From the NCBI GenBank assembly GCA_041651315.1, contig JBAZJM010000146.1:1-11029 (forward strand): 11,029 nt of DNA. Reading direction: 5' to 3'. A program made the position numbers and the translations under genes. Below the pieces are notes generated by a model that searched no databases, was not told where the DNA came from, and was given only the letters and a program-made list of their open reading frames with translations. Shown here piece after piece: positions 1 through 6,988 of this stretch. The stretch's first letter is position 1, and each line of letters begins with the position of its first letter. The DNA is from CAITYL01 sp041651315. Its GTDB lineage: Bacteria > Verrucomicrobiota > Lentisphaeria > Oligosphaerales > CAITYL01.

Positions 1-2624
1 TCGGCCGCCACCCCTGGATTGTTCAGGTCGCCGGACAACTCGTTGTCATGCGGCAACACATACGCATAGCTCCAAAACAGGCCGCGATCCCGCCGCCAAT
101 GCTTCTCCCAGAAGATGGTCCGCAACCCCCACGGCCGGCCGGTATAGGCAAAATATTTGCCTGGCGTCAGGTTGTACCCCGGCCGGTAGCGGCACAGCGT
201 CTCGCCCTCCATATAACCTTCAAAAAATGACAGGGTGTTCCAGTCAACCGCGCCGCCCGTGTGAGCCGCCAGGTAGACGTCGCGCCCGGCATCCGCAAAC
301 ACGCCGCGCAAGCGCTTGAGGAACTGGCGCTGGGCCACCATGCTCGACGCCTCATCCACCCCCCAGGCCGCCCGGACAAACACACTGCCCTCATGGGCGG
401 GATTTGCGTCGTCCCAGGCCAGACTCATGCCGTCACTGACAATGCCGTCAATCCCGGCCTTCGCCGCCAGTTGGGAATACGCCCACAATTGAAGTTCGCC
501 TTCCGGCCCGTGCTTGCTGGTGCAATAGCAGTCAACGTTTTTCCCCGGCTCATAGGCGCGCTTGTAGAATACCCACTCCGGCAAGTTGATGAATTCCCGG
601 CGCCACGTCTTGAAGGTCGGCTCATTTTCCGCAATGCCCTGGCAGGTGTAAAGCAGGCTCCGGATACCGCGCTTGTGATTTTCCTCCGACCACACCTTCA
701 ACGTCGAGATTTTGCCGAGGTCGGGAAACCCCATGTACTCCGTCCAGTTCTCCCATTGCCAGGCGGCAAGATCCATGATCCGCCGCTGCCCCACCGGTTT
801 GGTGGGCGTCGGGAGGAGAAGAACCCGAAACACCTGCCCGGCCGTCAGCTGTCCCGGCCCATCCACCAAAGTGGCACGAAAGACCATGCCGCCGGCAGGG
901 GCAGCGGAACGCACCGACACTTGGTTCCGGCGCGATTGGGATAGAAAGACGTCGCGCGTATCACAGCCAAACCCCAAACCGCCATCATGGTCGCCCAGCC
1001 ACAACGGCCCGGCCTCGCCGGAATAGCCCGACGGGGTCAGGGCCTCCACGTTCTGACCGATGTCCCGGTAAAGAAAGGCCGCACGGCCGGATCGGACCGG
1101 TATCTCCAATCGAACGGACGATACTGCCGGGCACCGCTCCCCGAGCAGGCGGAACTTCACGACACTGAACCCGTCATAGTCAACCAGGTTTTCCACCTCC
1201 AAGGTGGTGGCGCCGTCAGCGGAGACCAAAGCTGCCCTGGCCCGAACCCGATTATCTTCCTGCCGCACCTCGAGCGACTTGGGGGAAAACACCAGTTCCC
1301 CCTGTGGTGTTCCGACCTTGATCCGCATGGGCGCCGCCAGCAATTCCCCATCCGCCCCGGACACCGAGGCGAACAGGGCATTGGCGCCAAACCTCAGCGT
1401 CTTCGTCAGCAGCCGCACGGAATGGTCGGTGCCGAGCACCGGCCGGGTCCATGGCGGCGCCACTTTCGTCGTCGCATAGTCGGCAGCGGTCTTGGCGGTG
1501 GCCCACTCCGGGAGCGGCGGGCATTTGAGCTTGAGCTGGCCCGACACCAGCGTCCGGCCGTCGGCCGACACCAGGGTCATGACCGCCCGCCGTCCATCCA
1601 AACCGCCCACCGGCACGGGAAAGCGCAGCACGTGGCTCCGGCTCTTGGCATCGCCCACCTCCTGGGTGGCGGCGGACAGCCCGTCAACATTCAGCACCGC
1701 CTTCACGCCCGCCCCGCCGGCCACTCCGGCAAGGTGCCCCACCACCGCCCCCGAAAGCGGATAATAGTCAAGCGTGAGCGAAGGACGGAGGACGGAAGCA
1801 GGTTCGGGCGCGGCAGCCGTTTTCGCCGGCGCGGACTCCGCAGTCCCGCTGACTGCCGGCCGGCGATCCTCAAGCGTCCGCTCTCCGGCCTGCCCCGGCG
1901 GCAGCATCTCGAAGATGCCGAACGGCATGGTCGCATATCCGCCGACGCGCGGATACACCCAGCCGATCAAGTCCGGCGGACGAAAACGCACGAGATTGGC
2001 AAAAAACCGCCGCCCCGTCATCTTCTCCACCCCAAAAGCCGCCAGGGGGATTGCCATTTCGGCGGTCCATGCCGCCCGCCCCTTGCCGACCTTGGCCGCA
2101 AAGAGCGCCTGCTTCAGCGGCGTCTCATTGAAGGAGCGCAACTGGGCGCCCATGCTGTTGACGACAAACTGGTAATAGAAATCCGCCGGCGTGGCCGTGC
2201 CATAACCGCCCACATACCCGCCAACCGCGATCTTTTCCGTCGTGGTCCGCCGGGTGTCCGCCACGCCAATCACCACTTCGACCGCGTCGTCATTGAAGAT
2301 CAGCGTGTCGTCCCAGGCCCGCGGAAAAGCCTGGGGAAAACCGGGGACTGTTTCATGGCACACCGCCGCGACATACAGGTTGCGGTCGTCATACTTGACG
2401 AAAAACTCAGCCTCCTGCGGCACCGCCTCTTTCTTCCCGTCCAGGGACGCAACCGCGAGCTTGGCCGCGTCCTCCCATTCCGCCGCCCCAACCACACCGT
2501 CCACCTGAACGGGAGTCGTCAAATAGGGAATTTTGGCCACCGGTTCGGCCGCCAGCCCAAACAGCGGCGCCAGTCCCAAGACCAGGGTCAAAACATGTCG
2601 TCCATGGATGGCCATACTGCTCAT
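1..2624 (-). CDS. Secreted CBM9-like + DUF6067/GH123-like hydrolase, partial (C-terminus off the left edge)
   Basis: I translated this frame by hand: it is open from the ATG at 2624 to the left edge, 874 codons without a stop, so the C-terminus lies outside the window. Residues 1-26 form a signal peptide (hydrophobic LTLVLGLAPLFGLAA before EP). About 33-240 resembles a CBM9-like/DOMON domain: it has DGVVGAAEWEDA, then EFFVKYDDRNLYVAAV, DDAVEVVIG, and closes with PFGIFEM. An Ala/Pro/Glu-rich linker lies near 243-283. From about 400 onward the protein resembles DUF6067/GH123-type hydrolases: LWLGDHDGGLGFGCDT near 540, LLLPTPTKPV near 603, then barrel-like strands with GIDGIVSDGM near 726 and YLAAHTGG near 785. 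The family call is from memory of motifs; substrate is unknown. The gene starts 10 nt after the upstream stop and is probably co-transcribed with it. The in-frame ATG at 2615 is a weaker alternative start. Confidence 0.8.
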   Translation of the reverse strand, partial: MSSMAIHGRHVLTLVLGLAPLFGLAAEPVAKIPYLTTPVQVDGVVGAAEWEDAAKLAVASLDGKKEAVPQEAEFFVKYDDRNLYVAAVCHETVPGFPQAFPRAWDDTLIFNDDAVEVVIGVADTRRTTTEKIAVGGYVGGYGTATPADFYYQFVVNSMGAQLRSFNETPLKQALFAAKVGKGRAAWTAEMAIPLAAFGVEKMTGRRFFANLVRFRPPDLIGWVYPRVGGYATMPFGIFEMLPPGQAGERTLEDRRPAVSGTAESAPAKTAAAPEPASVLRPSLTLDYYPLSGAVVGHLAGVAGGAGVKAVLNVDGLSAATQEVGDAKSRSHVLRFPVPVGGLDGRRAVMTLVSADGRTLVSGQLKLKCPPLPEWATAKTAADYATTKVAPPWTRPVLGTDHSVRLLTKTLRFGANALFASVSGADGELLAAPMRIKVGTPQGELVFSPKSLEVRQEDNRVRARAALVSADGATTLEVENLVDYDGFSVVKFRLLGERCPAVSSVRLEIPVRSGRAAFLYRDIGQNVEALTPSGYSGEAGPLWLGDHDGGLGFGCDTRDVFLSQSRRNQVSVRSAAPAGGMVFRATLVDGPGQLTAGQVFRVLLLPTPTKPVGQRRIMDLAAWQWENWTEYMGFPDLGKISTLKVWSEENHKRGIRSLLYTCQGIAENEPTFKTWRREFINLPEWVFYKRAYEPGKNVDCYCTSKHGPEGELQLWAYSQLAAKAGIDGIVSDGMSLAWDDANPAHEGSVFVRAAWGVDEASSMVAQRQFLKRLRGVFADAGRDVYLAAHTGGAVDWNTLSFFEGYMEGETLCRYRPGYNLTPGKYFAYTGRPWGLRTIFWEKHWRRDRGLFWSYAYVLPHDNELSGDLNNPGVAA

Positions 2625-2631
2625 TTACGGG

Positions 2632-2636
2632 TCCCT
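2632..2636 (-). promoter_or_regulatory. Ribosome-binding site AGGGA for the CBM9/DUF6067 gene
   Basis: On the minus strand TAGGGA overlaps the stop codon of the upstream gene (TAG at 2637-2635) and sits 7 nt before the ATG at 2624. It favours 2624 over the in-frame ATG at 2615, which has no comparable site. The overlap of stop and ribosome-binding site suggests translational coupling of the two genes. Confidence 0.55.
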
Positions 2637-3561
2637 AATTTTGCTTCAGCTCTTGACGTATCAGGTTGGCCGCGGCGGCCGGGGTCAGCTTTGCCCCCCG
2701 CAACAGCCGCCATTCTTCCATAACTTCGATGCTCGCCCCGCGCTTCAGCACCGCCAGCGGCCCCACCGTCTCAATCTCAACATAGGCGGGACAGGCAAAC
2801 GCCTCCAGCGCCGCGCCGTCGGCATAACTCCCGGCCGGATCGTAAGGGGCGGACATCACGAACACGCCCCAGTCGTACACCGCCGCGATCCATCCGCCCT
2901 GGGTGCCCAGCTTGCCCAAGCGTGCGCCCTTGGGCGCAAACACGACCGTCCGCTCATCCAGCGGCCGCGCGTCCAGCGTGATGCCCTGGCACTCCGGCTT
3001 GGCCATCCACCAGTCAACCACCCGGGAACCGCCCGGCTGGTGCCGCAATGGCAGTGCGTCCAGCAAAATGGCCTCCGGCACCGGCAGCCCCGCCACACTC
3101 CACACGCAGCACGGCCAAGTGGGGTCCCCCACCGCCTCCACCCGCGTCAGCAGTTGAACCGCCGGTTCGCCCGGACACAGGCGGACGCGCCGCACCATCC
3201 GCACCCCCGTCCGGGCACAGGCCGGACTGGTCATCTTCAGTTCACCGGCACTGATCTTTTCCAGATGCCAAGTCCCCTGGAATGGTGACTCCGGCTCGCA
3301 CACGCTTCCGCCCATGGCGGCACCCAAGCTGTCCAGCGTCGGATACACCCGGGCCCAGCCCGTGCCCCGCTGCTCTGCGCCCGACGGCGGGCCTTGCAGC
3401 ACGTTGGCCCCATCGGCAAAACCGAACCAGACCACGCGTCCGCCCGCGGCGGAGGCCGTCAGCCGCACGACGGCGTTGGCAATGGAAACCTGTCCGTCCT
3501 GCCCGTGCGCCAGTTGCGCCAAAACGGCCACCCCCAAGGAAATTGCCAGTTTAAGTTGCAT
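2635..3561 (-). CDS. Secreted DUF4380-like protein with galactose-mutarotase-like fold
   Basis: The product is 308 residues. Residues 1-20 are a signal peptide (LAISLGVAVLAQLAHG, probable cleavage before QD), so it acts outside the cytoplasm. The mature protein opens with SIANAVVRLTASAAGGRVVWFGFADGANVL (broken by GGR at 40-42), the start typical of DUF4380 and related aldose-epimerase/mutarotase-fold proteins, where a beta-sandwich recognises sugar. Near 165-185 there is WSVAGLPVPEAILLDALPL, and near 225 WIAAVYDWGVFVMSAPYDP. I see no assured catalytic residues, so a sugar-binding or mutarotase-like role is inference. The ATG at 3561 has no Shine-Dalgarno sequence and lies only 11 nt from the end of the foldback element at 3573-3750. 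The next gene follows after 10 nt, giving a two-gene unit with the CBM9/DUF6067 protein. Confidence 0.8.
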   Translation of the reverse strand: MQLKLAISLGVAVLAQLAHGQDGQVSIANAVVRLTASAAGGRVVWFGFADGANVLQGPPSGAEQRGTGWARVYPTLDSLGAAMGGSVCEPESPFQGTWHLEKISAGELKMTSPACARTGVRMVRRVRLCPGEPAVQLLTRVEAVGDPTWPCCVWSVAGLPVPEAILLDALPLRHQPGGSRVVDWWMAKPECQGITLDARPLDERTVVFAPKGARLGKLGTQGGWIAAVYDWGVFVMSAPYDPAGSYADGAALEAFACPAYVEIETVGPLAVLKRGASIEVMEEWRLLRGAKLTPAAAANLIRQELKQN

Positions 3562-3572
3562 GCGGTTAAGAT

Positions 3573-3750
3573 ATACTGCGTTAGGATGAACTTTTCATTA
3601 CCTACAGCCTAATTCTACTTTGTTACATTCTTGATTCTTGTGCTCGTCGTCGTTCTCGTCCTTCGTACTCGATTCGATGACGAGCACGAGAACGACGATG
3701 ATTTTCAATCTAGCAAAGTAGAACTAATAAGCTTCAGCCTAACGCCGTAT
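3573..3750. repeat. 178-bp foldback (MITE-like) palindromic element
   Basis: This gap reads as one long imperfect inverted repeat. The ends 3573-3590 and 3733-3750 match in 16 of 18 positions as reverse complements (ATAC-N-GCGTTAGG-N-TGAA). A second pair, 3613-3625 and 3711-3723, matches in 12 of 13. A third, 3647-3659 and 3686-3698, matches in 13 of 13 around a loop with more CGA/TCG repeats. The blocks are in nested order with unequal spacers, as in a foldback element. A TA dinucleotide lies just outside GCGTTAGG on both sides (3574-3575 and 3748-3749), but it could be part of the terminal repeat. No open frame for a transposase is present. The element leaves 5 nt to the PEP-CTERM stop and 11 nt to the DUF4380 start. 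Whether it is mobile, a terminator or a regulatory RNA cannot be told from one copy. Confidence 0.75.
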
Positions 3751-3755
3751 TACGC

Positions 3756-4397
3756 TCACGCGCGGCGCCGGCGCAGCATCACGGTCCCCGCCACCGCCAG
3801 CAGGGCCAGCGATGCCGGTTCGGGAATCACGGTAAAGTTGTCCAAATACGCCGTATCCTCACTCCATATCCTGGCCTTGAATTTATTACCACTGTCAGCC
3901 AACACCGAGGAGTAATCCTTGTCGGTATACAGGTCAACGCCACCGATGGTCAACGTCGTCAGACCTCCTACCGACTTCCATTCCACGGAGGTCCACCCAG
4001 CCGCAGAGAACGAATAAGGGCGAGTGTACATGTTGGGAAGATCAGTGCCATAGCTCAAGGGACCACCGCTACTGTCAAGGCCGATATAGACATTTCCCAT
4101 ATAGAACATGGTTCTCTGAGTTGCATACCAGTCAAAAACGATATCAAAGTCTTTACCAAACGTCACCGCATCCAGTGTCACAACCGGCCCATCATCCCAC
4201 GGATTCGTGGGCGTGATACCGATGCTGCCGGCGGTGTTGCCAAACGTACTCTGATAGAGATCGATTCCGTTCCGAATCACCGACCAGCCATTGGCATTGC
4301 TCGAGAAATCATAGACGATGGCAGCCTGGGCGGCCGTGACCGCGGCCAGCAGGACAGCACCGGCTATCATGGTTTTGACAACAGAGATTGTTTTCAT
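3756..4397 (-). CDS. PEP-CTERM surface protein
   Basis: The 213-residue product has a signal peptide (1-25, ending AAQA), a beta-rich body and a C-terminal PEP-CTERM sorting signal: IPEP at 191-194, a hydrophobic segment ASLALLAVAGTVML, and RRRRA at the end. In this family an exosortase recognises the tail and processes it during export to the cell surface or matrix; no exosortase is in the window. The body (IVYDFSSNANGWSV ... FDIVFDWYA ... YSFSAAGWTSVEWKS ... DTAYLDNFTVIPEP) resembles jelly-roll/lectin-like folds often seen in this class, but I cannot name a ligand. The start is fixed by GAGGAG upstream. The gene is more AT-rich than its neighbours: 4081-4140 has 24 G/C of 60, against 45 of 60 at 5101-5160 in the GH2 gene. 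It is bracketed by two foldback elements. Confidence 0.85.
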   Translation of the reverse strand: MKTISVVKTMIAGAVLLAAVTAAQAAIVYDFSSNANGWSVIRNGIDLYQSTFGNTAGSIGITPTNPWDDGPVVTLDAVTFGKDFDIVFDWYATQRTMFYMGNVYIGLDSSGGPLSYGTDLPNMYTRPYSFSAAGWTSVEWKSVGGLTTLTIGGVDLYTDKDYSSVLADSGNKFKARIWSEDTAYLDNFTVIPEPASLALLAVAGTVMLRRRRA

Positions 4398-4406
4398 TGT
4401 TCATCA

Positions 4407-4412
4407 CTCCTC
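4407..4412 (-). promoter_or_regulatory. Ribosome-binding site GAGGAG for the PEP-CTERM gene
   Basis: GAGGAG on the minus strand lies 9 nt before the ATG at 4397. A second ATG, out of frame, lies in this spacer (GTGATGAAC). Only the 4397 ATG gives a signal peptide and the PEP-CTERM tail. Confidence 0.6.
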
Positions 4413-4586
4413 GTTCATGAATGCTTCGGACTACAACTTTGCTCGCCACTCGTTCTGCGCGCCGGGTTTTAAACGGAGTTCCCCGGAAGAATCCGAACCG
4501 GCGCCAGGCCCCCCCCGAAAAACGTCTTGCTGCCCGCACCTCCTTTCCGCCTGCCGGCGGCTCGCCAATCGCCAATTAGTAATCTT
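4413..4586 (-). other. Long untranslated leader of the PEP-CTERM gene, no gene seen
   Basis: If the promoter proposed at 4607-4634 is right, this is the bulk of a leader of about 200 nt. It holds a run of eight C on the plus strand (4509-4516) and the short direct repeat TCGCCAA twice near 4562-4575. I find no credible coding frame and no riboswitch fold that I recognise. Confidence 0.35.
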
Positions 4587-4601
4587 GTGTAACTATTACA
4601 C
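4587..4601. promoter_or_regulatory. Candidate palindromic operator GTGTAA-CTA-TTACAC
   Basis: This is a perfect 6-bp inverted repeat around a 3-nt centre. It begins about 5 nt downstream of the candidate -10 box on the minus strand, so a bound protein would cover the predicted transcription start of the PEP-CTERM gene, the usual position for repression. The form recalls operators of LacI- or GntR-type regulators, but no regulator gene is in the window and the family cannot be decided. Confidence 0.4.
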
Positions 4602-4606
4602 GAGAC

Positions 4607-4634
4607 AGTATAGCCGGCGCCTAAAAAAAAGCAA
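4607..4634 (-). promoter_or_regulatory. Candidate sigma70-type promoter of the PEP-CTERM gene
   Basis: On the minus strand TTGCTT (4634-4629) and TATACT (4612-4607) are separated by 16 nt. They match the TTGACA/TATAAT consensus at 4 and 5 of 6 positions. The predicted start is near 4600, inside the palindrome at 4587-4601. The -35 box overlaps an A/T run that could instead belong to a terminator. Confidence 0.35.
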
Positions 4635-4665
4635 ATGCGGGGTGAACGGCAAAGACATTGCCGCA
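4623..4665 (-). terminator. Weak candidate intrinsic terminator downstream of the GH2 gene
   Basis: Reading the minus strand, a hairpin region is followed by a run of eight T (4630-4623). The region offers CGGCAA/TTGCCG (4663-4658 with 4652-4647, 5-nt loop) or, alternatively, TGCGG/CCGCA (4665-4661 with 4640-4636). The first stem lies 16 nt from the T run and the second is only 5 bp with a large loop, so this is not a textbook terminator. It would stop transcripts reading through from the GH2 gene. Confidence 0.25.
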
Positions 4666-4681
4666 CTCTGAAACCGCAGAT

Positions 4682-4893
4682 GGGGCGCCGCCCCCAAGCC
4701 CCTGCCAAAGGGCCCTGTCCCTTTGGAATCCCCGAAACGTTCCATTTTGCGATGGCCGGTACTGCGCGCCGCCTTCAGTGAAAAAATAAAACGTCGCGAC
4801 CCTCAGCGGCGCCCAGTACCGGCCATCGCAAAATCGGCGAATCAAGGATTCTCAAGGAACTGGGTCCTTGAGCGGGGCTTGGGGCAGAGCCCC
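4682..4893. repeat. 212-bp foldback element with two structured arms
   Basis: The left arm (4682-4772) and the reverse complement of the right arm (4806-4893) share one layout. Each arm, read inward, has a GGGGC-NNN-GCCCC hairpin, an AAGCCCC linker, an 8-bp hairpin with a 6-nt CCCNGT loop, AATCC, an 11-12 nt spacer, then a 21-bp block that is identical in both arms (4744-4764 and 4814-4834) followed, after one mismatch, by GCGCCGC. The loop between arms is about 33 nt. The 8-bp hairpins differ at three positions in each strand, and all three changes keep base pairing. No coding frame is present. The right end is 8 nt from the GH2 stop codon, so the element would be transcribed if the GH2 transcript extends past its stop. 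It resembles a MITE or a structured intergenic repeat; copy number elsewhere is unknown. Confidence 0.75.
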
Positions 4894-4901
4894 ACATGGA
4901 T

Positions 4902-6890
4902 TTAGCTGGGCACCCGGAACACGTCTTCCGCCAGGCGGAGCGCGGCGGGTTTGGGACGGCCCTCGAAGTCGAGAATGGCGGTATTGGCCGTGCAGGGGAA
5001 ACTGTCGTGCCCCATCCACACCAGGAAGCCGCCGCAAGCGGGGAAGCGCCGTTTGCAGGCGCGGGCGGCAATGACCAATGCCTCCGCCTGCCGGGCCTGG
5101 CTCCAGGCCACGTACTCGGCGAGGTCCGCCGGCGCCCGGCCGTCATGCTCGGCCTGGAAGCGGTCGTTCTCCACCCACCAGGGTGCGCGGCGCCACAACG
5201 GATTGGCATGGGCCGGCGGCCACGGGTCACCGTCACCCCGGTACCGTTCCAGGATGTCCAGCGGACTGGCCCCCGGCGCCCCGGTCTCGGAGCGGAACAG
5301 GGCGTCGTCCTGCTCCCAGTAAGCGGCCCATTCCGCCAGCGTGCCTTCCGGCTTCCACGGACCGTGCACGTCCCAGTGCAGCCCGCGACCAAAGTCGGCG
5401 GCATTGGCCATGAACCGCGGCCCGGAAGAGGAGGACGGCACGAACCGGCGCCCCGGATCCAGCTCGGCCACCAGCGCCTGCAGCCGCTGCATCAGCGGAT
5501 GGTCCAGGCCGACCGGCTTGCCGCACCCCTGTTTGCCGCCGTCCAGCGTCCCCTGCAGCTCGTTGCCGCCGCACCACATCAGCAGGCAGGCATGATGCCG
5601 GCACCGCTCCACATAATGCCGTGCGATCTCCGCAAAACCAGCGATGAATTCCGAATCCTCCGGTGGCCAGTTATCGACCCCGGAGGAGGACAGGGGGAAT
5701 TCCTGCCAGACCAGCAGCCCCCGCTCGTCACACTGCCGGAAAAAGTGCTCCGGCTCCAGAAAACCGCCGCCCCACACCCGCAACAAATTAATCCCCAACT
5801 CCTTGTAGGTATCAAGGCGCTGCCGGTAATCATCCGCGGTGAGGTCCGCGAAATTGGGTCGGATCGGCGTCCAGTTGACCCCTTGGAGAAACAGCGGCCG
5901 GCCGTTGACCACGCACAACCACGGGTCAGCCCCCGCCGGCGCACCGAGATTGGTGCGCCATTCCACATGCTTGAAGCCGACCTGGCGCACGTCCTCGTCC
6001 AGCACGCCGCCGTCCGCTCCGAACAGGGTGGTGCGCACGGTGTAAAGCGGCTGCGCCCCCTGCCCGTTCGGCCACCACGGCGCCACCGCCAGCCCCTCCC
6101 AGGCCAGCGCGCCGTCCCGGAACGCCACGGCCGGCACTTCCGCCTGGCGCACCAGGACGCCACCGGCGCCTTCCAGGCACACCCGCACCCGGCCGGCTGC
6201 CGCCTCGCCATGCCAGTTCCCCGACACCCGCAGCGCGCCCTGGCCGGTGCCGGGATCGTAATCACTTTTCACCCACACCCCGGCCAGCGTGGCGGACTCC
6301 GCAACCTCCAGGGTGATGGCGTCCCAGATGCCGGCCTGGACCAGGCGCGAGGTCCAATCCCAGAAATAATTGAAGCGCGGCTTCGGCTCGCGCATCCGCG
6401 AGGTATAGCCGAACTGCCCCAGCCAGCGCGGCGGGCATTCAAAAACGATTTGCAGGATGTTGTTGGCCGGGCGCACCGCCGGCCCCAGATCAAAAACGTG
6501 GGGCATGAGGCTGTTGGCGAAGGTTCCCACCGCTTGGCCGTTGAGGCGGACGACACCGGCATAGTCCAGCCCCAGGCAGCGCAGGCGGTACGCCGCGCCC
6601 GCGCCGCTGGCAAACCACGCGTCGGGAAGCCGGGTTTCGTAAAGCCAATGGCGGTTTTCCACCCATTCGCAGGACCGGGCGTCCAGCCCCAGATTCCAAT
6701 CGGGCAGCACCCCGGCCTGACGCAGCGCCTGCTGCACCGAACCCGGCACCGGCGCGGGCACGCTGGGGATTTCCGCCGCCGGCGCCGCGCCGATCTCCAT
6801 GCTGTTTTGGAGTTCCCATTCGTGCGGGACAAATCCCGCCACCCGCCACGGTAATGAAGACAAGTCAAACGTCTGTTTTTGAGGCTGCAT
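4902..6890 (-). CDS. GH2 beta-mannosidase-like glycoside hydrolase
   Basis: The product is 662 residues and has the order of a GH2 beta-mannosidase, an enzyme that removes beta-linked mannose from oligosaccharide ends with retention of configuration. The N-terminal jelly-roll sugar-binding domain covers about 1-200 (SVQQALRQAG, NRHWLYETRLPD, YFWDWTSRLVQAGIWD), an Ig-like domain about 205-315 (APWWPNGQGAQPLYTV), and the TIM barrel about 325-660 (LQGVNWTPIRPNF, LLRVWGGGFLEPEHFFRQCD, LLVWQEFPL). The acid/base is E444 in MWCGGNE and the nucleophile E535 in FRSETG. The C-terminal beta domains of full-length members (commonly over 800 residues) are absent. There is no signal peptide, so it probably acts in the cytoplasm on imported oligosaccharides. 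The start at 6890 has no clear Shine-Dalgarno sequence. Other beta-linked substrates remain possible. Confidence 0.88.
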   Translation of the reverse strand: MQPQKQTFDLSSLPWRVAGFVPHEWELQNSMEIGAAPAAEIPSVPAPVPGSVQQALRQAGVLPDWNLGLDARSCEWVENRHWLYETRLPDAWFASGAGAAYRLRCLGLDYAGVVRLNGQAVGTFANSLMPHVFDLGPAVRPANNILQIVFECPPRWLGQFGYTSRMREPKPRFNYFWDWTSRLVQAGIWDAITLEVAESATLAGVWVKSDYDPGTGQGALRVSGNWHGEAAAGRVRVCLEGAGGVLVRQAEVPAVAFRDGALAWEGLAVAPWWPNGQGAQPLYTVRTTLFGADGGVLDEDVRQVGFKHVEWRTNLGAPAGADPWLCVVNGRPLFLQGVNWTPIRPNFADLTADDYRQRLDTYKELGINLLRVWGGGFLEPEHFFRQCDERGLLVWQEFPLSSSGVDNWPPEDSEFIAGFAEIARHYVERCRHHACLLMWCGGNELQGTLDGGKQGCGKPVGLDHPLMQRLQALVAELDPGRRFVPSSSSGPRFMANAADFGRGLHWDVHGPWKPEGTLAEWAAYWEQDDALFRSETGAPGASPLDILERYRGDGDPWPPAHANPLWRRAPWWVENDRFQAEHDGRAPADLAEYVAWSQARQAEALVIAARACKRRFPACGGFLVWMGHDSFPCTANTAILDFEGRPKPAALRLAEDVFRVPS

Positions 6891-6988
6891 GAGTCTTGAA
6901 TTCGCTTGTTTGAGGTTCCAGCCCCCAACGGGAGCCGGCTTGGTAACATAAGGTTCATCGCACGCTTGACACGGCGGCCAATTGAGCC

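Noticed and set aside
261..944. 227-residue plus-strand open frame
   Set aside because: Antisense to the DUF6067-like region, with low-complexity composition.
987..2723. 578-residue plus-strand open frame
   Set aside because: It is antisense to the CBM9/DUF6067 gene, rich in Arg/His/Pro/Gly without domain motifs, and arises from GC-rich codon use on the other strand.
3573..3750. TA target-site duplication as proof of IS630/mariner-type insertion
   Set aside because: A 2-nt TA pair is too little evidence and may belong to the terminal repeat itself; no transposase or empty site is visible.
3631..3915. Small plus-strand frame starting in the 178-bp element
   Set aside because: Its Val/Leu and Asp/Glu repeats come from the CGT/CGA-rich palindrome, and it then runs antisense into the PEP-CTERM gene.
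4537..4546. Strong Shine-Dalgarno-like AAAGGAGGTG on the minus strand
   Set aside because: No start codon with a sensible frame follows at the right distance; the frame through it ends inside the PEP-CTERM gene in another frame without protein-like content.
4682..4893. Foldback element as an ordinary intrinsic terminator of the GH2 gene
   Set aside because: The hairpins are not followed by a T run on the minus strand, and the arm structure is far larger than a terminator needs.
4896..6854. 652-residue plus-strand open frame
   Set aside because: Fully antisense to the GH2 gene, which has both catalytic motifs; the plus frame has no recognisable motif.
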